Shown: one piece after another, positions 52,989 to 61,283 of the stretch | Position numbering within the stretch: the stretch's first letter is position 1 | Layout of the letters: every line of letters starts with the position of its first letter | Origin: Pantoea deleyi | GTDB lineage: Bacteria; Pseudomonadota; Gammaproteobacteria; Enterobacterales; Enterobacteriaceae | DNA length: 64,000 nt | NCBI RefSeq assembly: GCF_022647325.1 | Contig: NZ_CP071405.1 | Location: forward strand, 1,426,001-1,490,000 | Direction of reading: 5' to 3' | Notes under the pieces: model-generated | What the model was told of the DNA's origin: nothing | Databases searched by the model: none | The model's input: only the letters and a program-made list of their open reading frames with translations | Program-made: the position numbers and the translations under genes

Positions 52989-55187
52989 ATGTTACCAAAT
53001 TTTTCGAAGTCGTTTGAAAAAATTCTATATGTAATCCTTTTTCTCTTAGGTGCGTTATACATTTTCAACTCCTGGAGCCCATCATCATACGGCTTCTTTT
53101 TAAAGAAAATTGACCCTCAAAATTCAGGCGTTTTATGGGGGGAACCAAGAGCTATACGCTCCGATGAATGGGCAGTAGTTACACCGCTAACTCAAGCCAC
53201 CATAAATAATGGGTTTAAACGCTATAATAAAACATCTTTTTACGGAGAAGACTTAAGAATAAATTATGGGCTTCCTATATTTGACTGGGGATTACTGTTC
53301 AAGCCTACTATGTGGGGATATTTGTTTTTGTCCCCTGCTAAAGCCTATTCATTGCAGTGGTACCTTACATTTTGCATTTTTATTATTGGGTATTTTAAAT
53401 TATTCAAAGAGATAGGTTTAAATAAAAAAATATCGATTTTATTAAGTTTCTCTCTTTTTTTTACTGGGGGTACTCAGTTTTGGTGGGATGAAAAGGGACC
53501 TGTTTATGCGTTTTTTCCATGGGTAGTTTATTTCTTAATATCTAAAAATAACATCTATCTTAGAATGATGTTATTTTATTGGGTGGGGGCTTCGTGGTTA
53601 ATTACAAACTTTTATCCACCACTAGTTATATCACTTGCATTCATTGGTGCAATGCTATTTGTTTCGGACTTAAAAAGTTGGAGGAATGTTAAATCTGTTA
53701 TTTTATTGGTTTTTTCTTCCTTAGCTATAATCATAACTGCTCTCTTTTATCTTAAAGACTATTTAATAAAAACCTCTAATACGGTATATCCCGGTCATCG
53801 CTCTTTTAGCGGAGGCAGTGTTGGATGGGGAGAGTGGTTATCACAATTTTTCCCTTTTTCAACTTTTAATACACATTTTGAGACAATATATAATAGCAAC
53901 ATATGCGAAGTTGGAGTGACTGGATTCTCTTTCATATTGCTGTTACTTATTCACCTTGACTACAATTCAGTAAAAACAAATTTCTTCAAAAACACTCACT
54001 ACAATAAAACATTGATTCTTGCAGTGGGCGTTATTCTAAGCAATCTATGGCTCATTGCACCAATACCTAGCTGGGCTGGTAAAATTTTTCTCTGGAATAA
54101 TGTTAGTCCTAATCGAATGGTATATGCAGCCGGTATTTTGACGGCGATTACATCAATGCTGTTTTTTCAAAATCTTAAATTTAAAATTAGCCCATTAAGA
54201 TTTATTGCATATATAACACTTGTTATTATCGTGTGGTATTTTATGAAATACCGTCCATTGACTCAGGATATGAAAGGGTTTGGTGGTTTTGCTCATAATT
54301 ACGCCGATTTTTATTTAATTGTAGCTATCATTATATCCTATTTCTTAATAAATTTTTTCAAATGCAAACCAATTGAAATATTTTTACTTACATCATTGTC
54401 AGCATCTTTTTTTGCATTTTTTAACTTCAATCCAATACAGTCAACGGATGCCATTTTTTCAGCGCATTCAAAAGCTAAGAAAATATTGGATTCTTCAGTC
54501 GATAGAAAAACAGGTGTATTGGCAATCGAAGGGTATCATGGATCTACATTAAATGGCTTAGGTTATAGATCTGTTAGTCATGTAACAGCAGTACCAGATC
54601 TAAATATGTGGAGAGGCAAGTTCCCAGAAATGCCGCATGATCAATTTGAAAAGATCTTTAATCGCTATTCTCACATTAGATTGGCTAATATTAGTGAGCC
54701 CTATTCACCGCAACCAGATGTTGTTTTAGTACCTATTTCTTTATTTAAAAAAGTAGAGTTTTATCCTGACGACTCAAATGCTGACTTGAAAGTCTTAAGA
54801 TTAAATAATAATGAAAAATTAGAAGGGAAAATTAACTCACGTATTTCAGGTAAAGTTAATTCATTCTCTGTATTGATTGGCACATACAATGGTCTTTCAG
54901 ATGGAGTTTTGAATTTAAAGGTATGTGTTAAAAATGTTTGTGAAACAGGCAGTATCTTTGTTGAGGATAGCCTCGATAATCAATATGCAGAGGTTCAGTT
55001 GACCACTCCGATATTAGTTAATAAAGGAGATACAATTGAATATAGCTATTCATTGCTAAATGCAACCAGACCTGTTGCTATATATTCCAATCATGGCAGT
55101 GATGAGGTTAGTATTTCAGTGAATGATATGGGTCAGCTGAAAAATTTAGGTGCGAAAATTAAAGTTAATTATGCAGGTGATGAATAA
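52989..55187 (+). CDS. Large multipass membrane protein, probable acceptor glycosyltransferase (GtrC position)
   Basis: 732 residues. About twelve hydrophobic helices fill residues 12-500, then a hydrophilic, probably periplasmic C-terminal domain of about 230 residues. An early conserved-looking loop PRAIRSDEWAVVTPL has an acidic pair (DE) in the first periplasmic loop, as in GT-C fold enzymes. It starts the operon with GtrB and GtrA, so it is likely the serotype-specific transferase that moves a sugar from a lipid carrier to a surface glycan. The name is not assigned because GtrC-type proteins share little sequence. Strongly AT-rich. Confidence 0.75.
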   Translation: MLPNFSKSFEKILYVILFLLGALYIFNSWSPSSYGFFLKKIDPQNSGVLWGEPRAIRSDEWAVVTPLTQATINNGFKRYNKTSFYGEDLRINYGLPIFDWGLLFKPTMWGYLFLSPAKAYSLQWYLTFCIFIIGYFKLFKEIGLNKKISILLSFSLFFTGGTQFWWDEKGPVYAFFPWVVYFLISKNNIYLRMMLFYWVGASWLITNFYPPLVISLAFIGAMLFVSDLKSWRNVKSVILLVFSSLAIIITALFYLKDYLIKTSNTVYPGHRSFSGGSVGWGEWLSQFFPFSTFNTHFETIYNSNICEVGVTGFSFILLLLIHLDYNSVKTNFFKNTHYNKTLILAVGVILSNLWLIAPIPSWAGKIFLWNNVSPNRMVYAAGILTAITSMLFFQNLKFKISPLRFIAYITLVIIVWYFMKYRPLTQDMKGFGGFAHNYADFYLIVAIIISYFLINFFKCKPIEIFLLTSLSASFFAFFNFNPIQSTDAIFSAHSKAKKILDSSVDRKTGVLAIEGYHGSTLNGLGYRSVSHVTAVPDLNMWRGKFPEMPHDQFEKIFNRYSHIRLANISEPYSPQPDVVLVPISLFKKVEFYPDDSNADLKVLRLNNNEKLEGKINSRISGKVNSFSVLIGTYNGLSDGVLNLKVCVKNVCETGSIFVEDSLDNQYAEVQLTTPILVNKGDTIEYSYSLLNATRPVAIYSNHGSDEVSISVNDMGQLKNLGAKIKVNYAGDE

Positions 55188-56159
55188 ATGATTAATTATA
55201 ATATGGTTAAACGGACTTATCGCGGTAACACAATTGCTGTTATTCTTCCTTGCTACAACGAAGCGCTTGCTGTTGAAAAGGTGGTAAAGCATTTTGAAGA
55301 GGCCTTGCCAGAAGCAGTGGTTCATGTTTTTGATAATAATTCTACCGATAATACGATTACACTGGCTGAACAAGCTGGCGCAATTGTTCACTCTGTAAAA
55401 AACAAAGGCAAAGGTAATGTTGTAAGGCGTATGTTTGCTGATGTTGAGGCCGATATTTATGTTATGGCAGATGGTGACGATACCTACCACGCACCTTCAG
55501 CTAGAAAATTAATCGATAAGTTGCTGGACGATAAGCTAGACATGGTCGTTGGCAAGCGAGAAGAAGTCGGAGAGAAAACGGCTGCCACATATCGTCAGGG
55601 ACATAGGTGGGGAAATCGAATGCTTACTGGGGCAGTAATGAGCATTTTCGGTGGAAAATTTACTGATATGTTATCGGGCTACAGAGTGTTTTCTCGTCGA
55701 TACGCTAAATCTTTTCCAGCACTGGCAAAAGGGTTTGAAACAGAAACCGAGTTGACGGTTCATGCGCTTGAACTGCGCATGCCATACGGTGAAGTTTCTA
55801 CACCTTATGGTTCACGGCCAGAGGGCTCAACCAGCAAGCTATCAACCTATAAAGATGGAATTAAGATCCTTCGCACAATCATAAATTTATATGTAAGTGA
55901 AAGACCATTTATTTTCTTTAGCTTAGTTGCACTATTTTTAGCTGCTCTCTCGCTAACTTTTTTTAGCGGCATTCTTGTGGATTATATTGACACTGGATTA
56001 GTACCTCGTCTCCCAACTGCAATTCTTTCTGTCGGATTGATGTTATCAGCAATAATATCTTTCTTTAGTGGTTTGGTATTAAGTACAGTAACATTAGGCA
56101 GGAATGAGACAAAGCGACTTGTATATCTTTCAATACCACAGACTACTCCTAAAGAATAA
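55188..56159 (+). CDS. gtrB: GtrB-like polyprenyl-phosphate glycosyltransferase
   Basis: 323 residues, DPM1/GT2 type. N-terminal TIAVILPCYNEALAVEKV, metal-binding VMADGDDTYH near residue 95, RQGHRWGNRML, and MLSGYRVFSRR; two C-terminal membrane helices end the protein. It loads a sugar from a nucleotide donor onto undecaprenyl phosphate on the cytoplasmic side. Its ATG follows directly on the previous stop. Confidence 0.88.
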   Translation: MINYNMVKRTYRGNTIAVILPCYNEALAVEKVVKHFEEALPEAVVHVFDNNSTDNTITLAEQAGAIVHSVKNKGKGNVVRRMFADVEADIYVMADGDDTYHAPSARKLIDKLLDDKLDMVVGKREEVGEKTAATYRQGHRWGNRMLTGAVMSIFGGKFTDMLSGYRVFSRRYAKSFPALAKGFETETELTVHALELRMPYGEVSTPYGSRPEGSTSKLSTYKDGIKILRTIINLYVSERPFIFFSLVALFLAALSLTFFSGILVDYIDTGLVPRLPTAILSVGLMLSAIISFFSGLVLSTVTLGRNETKRLVYLSIPQTTPKE

Positions 56160-56160
56160 T

Positions 56161-56556
56161 ATGAAAGCGATCAGAGATTTGTTCTTTTTTGGTGTTGCTG
56201 GAGTGTGCGGTTTTTTGATCGATTCAGGGGCTTTGTATTTTCTTAAGCCCTATGTTGGGATATATTTTGGTCGGCTAATTTCTTTTTTATTAGCTGTGAT
56301 TGTTACATGGCTGTTTAATCGAAATATCACCTTTAAAGATAAAAGTATTGATAAAAGTCTGATTTCTGAATTTCTGCATTATCTATCATTGATGGTCGTA
56401 GGAGGCGCCATTAATCTTGGTTCTTTTTACCTACTGGTTAGTTATGTGGATCAGATCAGAGAATGGCCTGTGATAGCAGTTGCTTTAGGTAGCATAGCTG
56501 GGATGATGGCGAATTATATTTCGAGTCGATATTTTCTTTACAAAAAACGATGTTGA
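56161..56556 (+). CDS. gtrA: GtrA-like flippase
   Basis: 131 residues with four membrane helices (FFFGVAGVCGFLIDSGALYF, LISFLLAVIVTWLFNRN, LSLMVVGGAINLGSFYLL, ALGSIAGMMANYISSRY). FNRNITF after helix 2 and SRYFLYK at the end are family hallmarks. It is thought to flip the undecaprenyl-phosphate-linked sugar made by GtrB. It starts one base after the GtrB stop. A hairpin-poor 78 bp separates it from the convergent puuB. Confidence 0.9.
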   Translation: MKAIRDLFFFGVAGVCGFLIDSGALYFLKPYVGIYFGRLISFLLAVIVTWLFNRNITFKDKSIDKSLISEFLHYLSLMVVGGAINLGSFYLLVSYVDQIREWPVIAVALGSIAGMMANYISSRYFLYKKRC

Positions 56557-56634
56557 GAATGGTCTAAAAAATATTTTCTGCGAATCCATAGTAGCCATAA
56601 CAAATTTAGTTATGGCTACTAACAGAGTTTAATC

Positions 56635-57912
56635 TCACACCCCCAGCCGATCCCGCAACGCATACCACACCGCGCCCATCGCGGTCAGCGGCACGCTGAA
56701 GCGCCGGCCGCCGGGAAAGGGCAGGTGGGGCAGGCGGGCAAAGGCATTGAACCGCTCGGCGTTGCCGCGCAGCAGTTCGCTGATCAGCCTGCCGGAGAGA
56801 TGGGTGCTGGTCACGCCGTGACCGCTGTCGCCCTGCATAAAATAGACGTTGTTCTCCAGCTGGCCAAACTGTGGCATGCGCGACAGCGTCAGCAGGAAAT
56901 TACCACTCCAGCCAAAGTCCAGCTTCACGTTCTGCAACTGGGGAAAAGTGCGCCGCAGCTTAGGCCGGATCAGGGCTTCGATATCTGCGGGTTCGCGTGC
57001 GCCATAGACGACGCCGCCGCCATAGAGCAGGCGGTTGTCGGCGGTCAGACGGAAATAGTCCAGCAGGTAGTTACAATCTTCGACGCAGTAGTTGTTCGGC
57101 AGCAGCGACAGGGCCTGATCCGGCGACAGCGGCTCGGTCGCGACAATCTGCGATCCGCACGGCATACTTTTCCGGCTCAGTCGCGGTTCCAGCTGGGGAG
57201 CCAGATAGGCGTTACCGGCGAAGATCACAAAGGTCGCGCTGACCTCACCCTGGGCTGTTTTCACCCGATTGGGAGAGCCATAAACCACCTTTGTGGCGGC
57301 CGACTGTTCATAGATGCGCCCGCCATGCCGCCGAATCGCCTCGGCTTCGCCCAGCGCCAGGTTCAGCGGATGCAGATGGCCGCCGCGCCGGTCCAGCAGA
57401 CCCCCGGCATAACGTTCGGTCGCGACTTCGCGGCGAATGGCGCGCTCATCCAGCAGCTCCAGATCCTGGTTGCCATACTGCTGCCACAGCGCTTTCTGCT
57501 TCTCCAGATGCGCCATCTGGCGCGCATTCAGGGCCGCAAAGATGCCGCCAGGCCGGTAATCACAGTTAATGGCGTAACGATCGATGCGATCGCGGATGAT
57601 CGCCGCCCCTTCGAACATCATATTGCCCAGCATTCGGGCGCTCTCTTTCCCGTAACGCTGCTCAATCACATCCACATCGCGACTGTAGGAGTTCACTACC
57701 TGACCGCCGTTTCGTCCGCTGGCTCCGAAGCCGACCCGCGCCGCCTCCAGCACCACCACATCGTAACCCACCTCGGTCAGATGAAGCGCCGCCGACAGGC
57801 CGGTAAAACCGCCGCCGATAATGCAGACGTCACACTGAATGCTCTCCTGTAATGTCGGCCACGGCGCATGGGGATTGGCGGTCGCTGCGTAATAACTCTC
57901 CACGTAATTCAT
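56635..57912 (-). CDS. puuB: Gamma-glutamylputrescine oxidoreductase
   Basis: 425 residues from the ATG at 57912 (GGAGG upstream); the frame stays open 65 codons further but that stretch overlaps puuR and is not protein-like. FAD-binding CDVCIIGGGFTGLSAAL is at about residues 28-44, then FGASGRNGGQV. DAO-type flavoenzyme that oxidises gamma-glutamylputrescine to the aldehyde. It lies 19 bp after puuR and is convergent with gtrA. Confidence 0.93.
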   Translation of the reverse strand: MNYVESYYAATANPHAPWPTLQESIQCDVCIIGGGFTGLSAALHLTEVGYDVVVLEAARVGFGASGRNGGQVVNSYSRDVDVIEQRYGKESARMLGNMMFEGAAIIRDRIDRYAINCDYRPGGIFAALNARQMAHLEKQKALWQQYGNQDLELLDERAIRREVATERYAGGLLDRRGGHLHPLNLALGEAEAIRRHGGRIYEQSAATKVVYGSPNRVKTAQGEVSATFVIFAGNAYLAPQLEPRLSRKSMPCGSQIVATEPLSPDQALSLLPNNYCVEDCNYLLDYFRLTADNRLLYGGGVVYGAREPADIEALIRPKLRRTFPQLQNVKLDFGWSGNFLLTLSRMPQFGQLENNVYFMQGDSGHGVTSTHLSGRLISELLRGNAERFNAFARLPHLPFPGGRRFSVPLTAMGAVWYALRDRLGV

Positions 57913-57931
57913 AACAACCTCCAGGAAGCGC

Positions 57932-58489
57932 CTAAAAATTGGCTGGCGTGTGGGCACTGACAATGCGGCAGGGAATTTCAGCCCGATTCGTAAAGCTGTG
58001 TGGCAGGCCGGTATCGATGACGTAACTCTCTCCGGCCGTGAGATGAAACTGCTGACCGTTAATAACCAGTGTGATTTCGCCTTCCAGCAGCGTCCCGGTC
58101 TCTTCACCCGGATGCCGCAGCTTCTCGCCCGTGCTGGCGCCGGGCTGATAGGTCTCCAGCAGCATCCCCAGCGTGCGCTGTGTCTTGCCGTTGTCGATCA
58201 GCTTAAGCGAAACGCCCTGGCTGCCAATCTCCAGCAGCTCGCTGGCGCGGACAATCACCCTGGGCGCAGCGTCCGGTTTCGGTTCCGAAAAGAACTCTGA
58301 CAGCGACAGCCCGTATACTTTCAGCAGCTTCTGCAGGGTACTGACGGCCGGGCTGACCTTATCCTGTTCGATGGTGCTGATGGCGCTGTGGGTCAGTCCG
58401 GCCAGTTCCGCCACACGCCGCTGCGACAGGCCCAGCGTCTGCCGGATCTGTGCCAGTCGGCGTCCCGGCGCCAGCGTGGCGTCACTCAT
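57932..58489 (-). CDS. puuR: PuuR, repressor of putrescine catabolism
   Basis: 185 residues, equal to E. coli PuuR, from the ATG at 58489. N-terminal XRE-type helix-turn-helix LAQIRQTLGLSQRRVAELAG and a C-terminal cupin domain (HPGEETGTLLEGE, GLPHSFTN) that would sense the polyamine. It represses puu genes in the absence of putrescine. Its start overlaps the puuD end by 8 bases. Confidence 0.94.
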   Translation of the reverse strand: MSDATLAPGRRLAQIRQTLGLSQRRVAELAGLTHSAISTIEQDKVSPAVSTLQKLLKVYGLSLSEFFSEPKPDAAPRVIVRASELLEIGSQGVSLKLIDNGKTQRTLGMLLETYQPGASTGEKLRHPGEETGTLLEGEITLVINGQQFHLTAGESYVIDTGLPHSFTNRAEIPCRIVSAHTPANF

Positions 58490-59249
58490 CCTCTTTTCCT
58501 CTGTGATAGTGAAGGGCGGCCTGTATAAAGCCGCTGAACAGCGCCTGAGATCCTGCCGTCTGTTCCGGCTGCCATTCAGGATGCCACTGCACCGCCAGGG
58601 CAAAGGGATGATGGCGCAGGCTCACCGCCTCAATCAGCCCGTCCGGTGCGCGCGCTTCAACGCGCAGCTGCGGACCCGGCTCGCGGATACCCTGATGATG
58701 GAGTGAGTTAACCTGCAGCGGCGGGTGACTGCCGAGCAGCGTCGCCAGCAGGCCATCCGGCTCGATGACGACCGGATGCGCAGGCGCGTACTGCCGATCG
58801 AGCGGCTGCGTCTCATCTTCGTGATGCCCCTGCAGGCCCGGCTGTTCAGTGAGATCCCGCCAGAGCGCGCCGCCGTTTGCCACCACCAGCTCCTGCATCC
58901 CGCGGCAGATCCCAAACATCGGCATTTTGTGGCTGGTGGCCCAGGTAATCAGCTGAAAGGCGAGACGGTCGCGGCCGGGATCGGCGTGCGGCTCCTCGCC
59001 GGCCTCGCCATACTGCCAGGGTTCGATATTGCTGGGACTGCCGGTCAGCAGCAGACCATCCAGTACAGCCATAGCGTTTTCTGATAGATGAGGCGCTGCG
59101 AGCAGGCTGTGAGGCAAAGCGAGGGGGACGCCGCCCGCCTGGACGAGCGCATCGATATATTTGTTATGAACCGTCTGAGTGGCGTGGCCGCCCAGATCTT
59201 TCTGACACATCACTACGCCAATCAACGGCTTGTCAAAAATAATGCCCAT
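58482..59249 (-). CDS. puuD: Gamma-glutamyl-GABA hydrolase
   Basis: 255 residues from the ATG at 59249 (AGGA upstream; ATG at 59264 also in frame). Class I glutamine-amidotransferase-like fold: nucleophile Cys in FGICRGMQELVV, and His-Glu in AVQWHPEWQ. It releases GABA and glutamate from gamma-glutamyl-GABA. First gene of the minus-strand puuDRB set, divergent from puuA. Confidence 0.94.
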   Translation of the reverse strand: MGIIFDKPLIGVVMCQKDLGGHATQTVHNKYIDALVQAGGVPLALPHSLLAAPHLSENAMAVLDGLLLTGSPSNIEPWQYGEAGEEPHADPGRDRLAFQLITWATSHKMPMFGICRGMQELVVANGGALWRDLTEQPGLQGHHEDETQPLDRQYAPAHPVVIEPDGLLATLLGSHPPLQVNSLHHQGIREPGPQLRVEARAPDGLIEAVSLRHHPFALAVQWHPEWQPEQTAGSQALFSGFIQAALHYHRGKEDE

Positions 59250-59305
59250 CTCACGTCCTCGCATCGCTGTTCGAAATATCTACCGAAAGGGCACGTCTGG
59301 CGGTT

Positions 59306-59378
59306 AAGTGTGCAATATTTTTTCAATCTAGCAATCTGCTGTTTGTTCTTCAAACAGATTTGTTACATTTGCACACTT
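59306..59378. promoter_or_regulatory. Nested palindromes in the puuD-puuA divergent region
   Basis: Outer arms AAGTGTGCAA (59306-59315) and TTGCACACTT (59369-59378) are a perfect 10 bp inverted repeat. Inside lies CTGTTTG / CAAACAG (59339-59357, 5 nt centre). The symmetrical layout between two divergent genes suggests operator sites for PuuR on both promoters. Assignment to PuuR is inference from context. Confidence 0.5.
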
Positions 59379-59453
59379 TTTATGTTGGCGCTATGTTAGT
59401 GTTGTGGCCGTTATTTTGAGCATTACGCAAACCTTATAGGGGCGGGTGAGATC

Positions 59454-60869
59454 ATGACTAACCTGGTAGAAGTGGAAGACTTCACGCTTCACAGTGAAGA
59501 GAAACGAACCAGCGCGTTCCAGCTTGAGGTGAAAACCTGGCTGGAGCGCCATCCTGACACGCAGTATGTCGATATCCTGTTAAATGATTTGAATGGTGTG
59601 TTCCGCGGCAAGCGCATTCCGGTCTCTGCGCTGCCCAAACTGGAAAAAGGGTGTTATTTCCCTGCTTCGGTGTTTGCGATGGATATCCTCGGCAACACGG
59701 TGGAAGAAGCGGGCCTCGGCCAGTCTCTGGGCGAACCTGATAACCTCTGCCTGCCCGTTTCCGGTACCTTAGTTCCCTCCGCATCAGACCCTCAGCACAT
59801 TGCTCAACTACTGCTGACCATGTGTAACCAAGATGGCACTCCCTTTGACGTTGAACCCCGAAATGTCCTGAACCGGCTGTGGCTACAGCTGCGTAACCGC
59901 GGACTGTTTCCGGTGGTAGCGGTAGAGCTGGAGTTCTATCTGGTGGACAAAAAGCGCGATGCGGAAGGCTTTATTCAGCCGCCGTGCTCGCCGGGCAGTG
60001 ATGAACGCAATATGCAGAGCCAGGTCTACTCGGTTGATAACCTCGACCACTTTGCCGATGTCCTGCGCGATATCGACGACCTGGCGCGTCTGCAGGGAAT
60101 TCCGGCCGATGGCGCGCTGGCGGAAGCGTCGCCCGGTCAGTTTGAGATCAACCTGCATCACACCCGCGACGTGCTGCGCGCCTGCGACCATGCGGTGCAG
60201 CTCAAGCGCCTGATTCGTCAGGTGGCGGAGAATCACGGCATGACCGCCACCTTCATGGCGAAGCCTTATGAGGAGTATGCGGGCAGCGGGATGCATGTGC
60301 ATATCAGTATGCTGGATGCGGCCGACCATAACGCCTTCGCCTGCGACGACGGCAGTGATTCCCCGCTGATGAAGCGTGCGCTGGCCGGGATGATCGATCT
60401 GATGCCCGCCTCGATGGCGCTGCTGGCACCCAACGTCAACGCCTACCGGCGCTTTGTACCCGATGCCTATGTACCGTTACAGGCATCGTGGGGGCACAAC
60501 AACCGGACCGTTGCGCTGCGGGTGCCCTGTGGCGACATCGACAATCATCGTATTGAGTACCGGGTGGCGGGAGCGGATGCGAATCCCTATCTGGTGGTCT
60601 CGGCCATTCTTGCCGGGATGCTGCACGGGCTGGATACCCAGCTGCCGTTGCCGCATCCGGTCACCGGCAACGGTCACCAGGCCGAAGGGCTGGCGCTGCC
60701 GATTCGTCAGAGCGATGCCCTGTATGAGTTCGACAGCAGCTATCCTTTACAGAAGCTGCTGGGCGAACGTTTTGCCAGCGTCTGGCACAGCTGCAAGAAC
60801 TATGAACTGATGCAGTTTGAGCGGCTGGTAACGGCGACAGAAATCGACTGGATGCTGAAAAACGCCTGA
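59454..60869 (+). CDS. puuA: Gamma-glutamylputrescine synthetase
   Basis: 471 residues, glutamine synthetase type III fold. LLNDLNGVFRGKRIPVS, FPVVAVELEFYLVD, GQFEINLHHT, and the catalytic GSGMHVHISM and SWGHNNRTVALRVPCG are all intact. It ligates glutamate to putrescine with ATP, the first step of the Puu pathway. It matches E. coli PuuA along its length. Divergent from puuD; a strong terminator follows, which separates it from puuP. Confidence 0.95.
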   Translation: MTNLVEVEDFTLHSEEKRTSAFQLEVKTWLERHPDTQYVDILLNDLNGVFRGKRIPVSALPKLEKGCYFPASVFAMDILGNTVEEAGLGQSLGEPDNLCLPVSGTLVPSASDPQHIAQLLLTMCNQDGTPFDVEPRNVLNRLWLQLRNRGLFPVVAVELEFYLVDKKRDAEGFIQPPCSPGSDERNMQSQVYSVDNLDHFADVLRDIDDLARLQGIPADGALAEASPGQFEINLHHTRDVLRACDHAVQLKRLIRQVAENHGMTATFMAKPYEEYAGSGMHVHISMLDAADHNAFACDDGSDSPLMKRALAGMIDLMPASMALLAPNVNAYRRFVPDAYVPLQASWGHNNRTVALRVPCGDIDNHRIEYRVAGADANPYLVVSAILAGMLHGLDTQLPLPHPVTGNGHQAEGLALPIRQSDALYEFDSSYPLQKLLGERFASVWHSCKNYELMQFERLVTATEIDWMLKNA

Positions 60870-61272
60870 TGCACCTTTTATGTGCAAACTGGCGTAATTT
60901 TTTTGCATAAGATGCCCCGACGGCTTGAATTCCTGCCTCGGGTTAGGGCAGAATACGCGGCCTGCAAAATCAGATGATAACCGTCGCTCTCAGCGCCGGT
61001 TATTTTTTTTGCATCCAGTTTTAACAGAGCGTTTTTGCTGACTTAACCGAGGCCGGGCACGCACCCGGATAGATAAACACTGAAAACACGCATACGCGTG
61101 AGATTGAGGATTACAAAGATGGGGATGTTTTACACTCTGCCAGCCAATGCTGGCACGCGTTTTCGTGATGACTACGGCGCCGTGTCAACCACCAGCCTGA
61201 CTCCCTGTCGCTTAATGCGCAGTTGCCCTGTGACCCAGCCCAGCCAGGTTGTCGCACATGGGGGACTGAAGC
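60870..61272. other. 403 bp gap between puuA and puuP
   Basis: Holds a hairpin terminator (60977-61010), a TATGTGCAAA...TTTGCATA pair around 60880-60908 that resembles the outer palindrome near puuA, and a possible small frame (61119-61283) reaching into puuP. In E. coli puuA and puuP are close; here puuP probably has its own promoter. Confidence 0.5.
60977..61010 (+). terminator. Terminator after puuA
   Basis: ATAACCG and CGGTTAT, with inner CGCT/AGCG pairing to a CTC loop (11 base pairs and one mismatch), followed by TTTTTTT. Strong Rho-independent terminator 107 bp after the puuA stop. Confidence 0.85.
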
Positions 61273-61283
61273 ATGTCGCTTAA
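61119..61283 (+). CDS. Possible small frame overlapping the puuP start
   Basis: 54 codons from an ATG with GAGGA eight bases ahead; the stop TAA falls 11 bases inside puuP. The peptide ([12 protein letters not shown], later Ser/Thr/Pro-rich) is not recognised. It could be a leader that couples translation to puuP, or an accident of the leader RNA. Confidence 0.22.
   Translation: MGMFYTLPANAGTRFRDDYGAVSTTSLTPCRLMRSCPVTQPSQVVAHGGLKHVA

Noticed and set aside
56725..57852. A 375-codon plus-strand frame opposite puuB
   Set aside because: The minus-strand protein has clear FAD and PuuB features; the plus-strand translation shows no family pattern.
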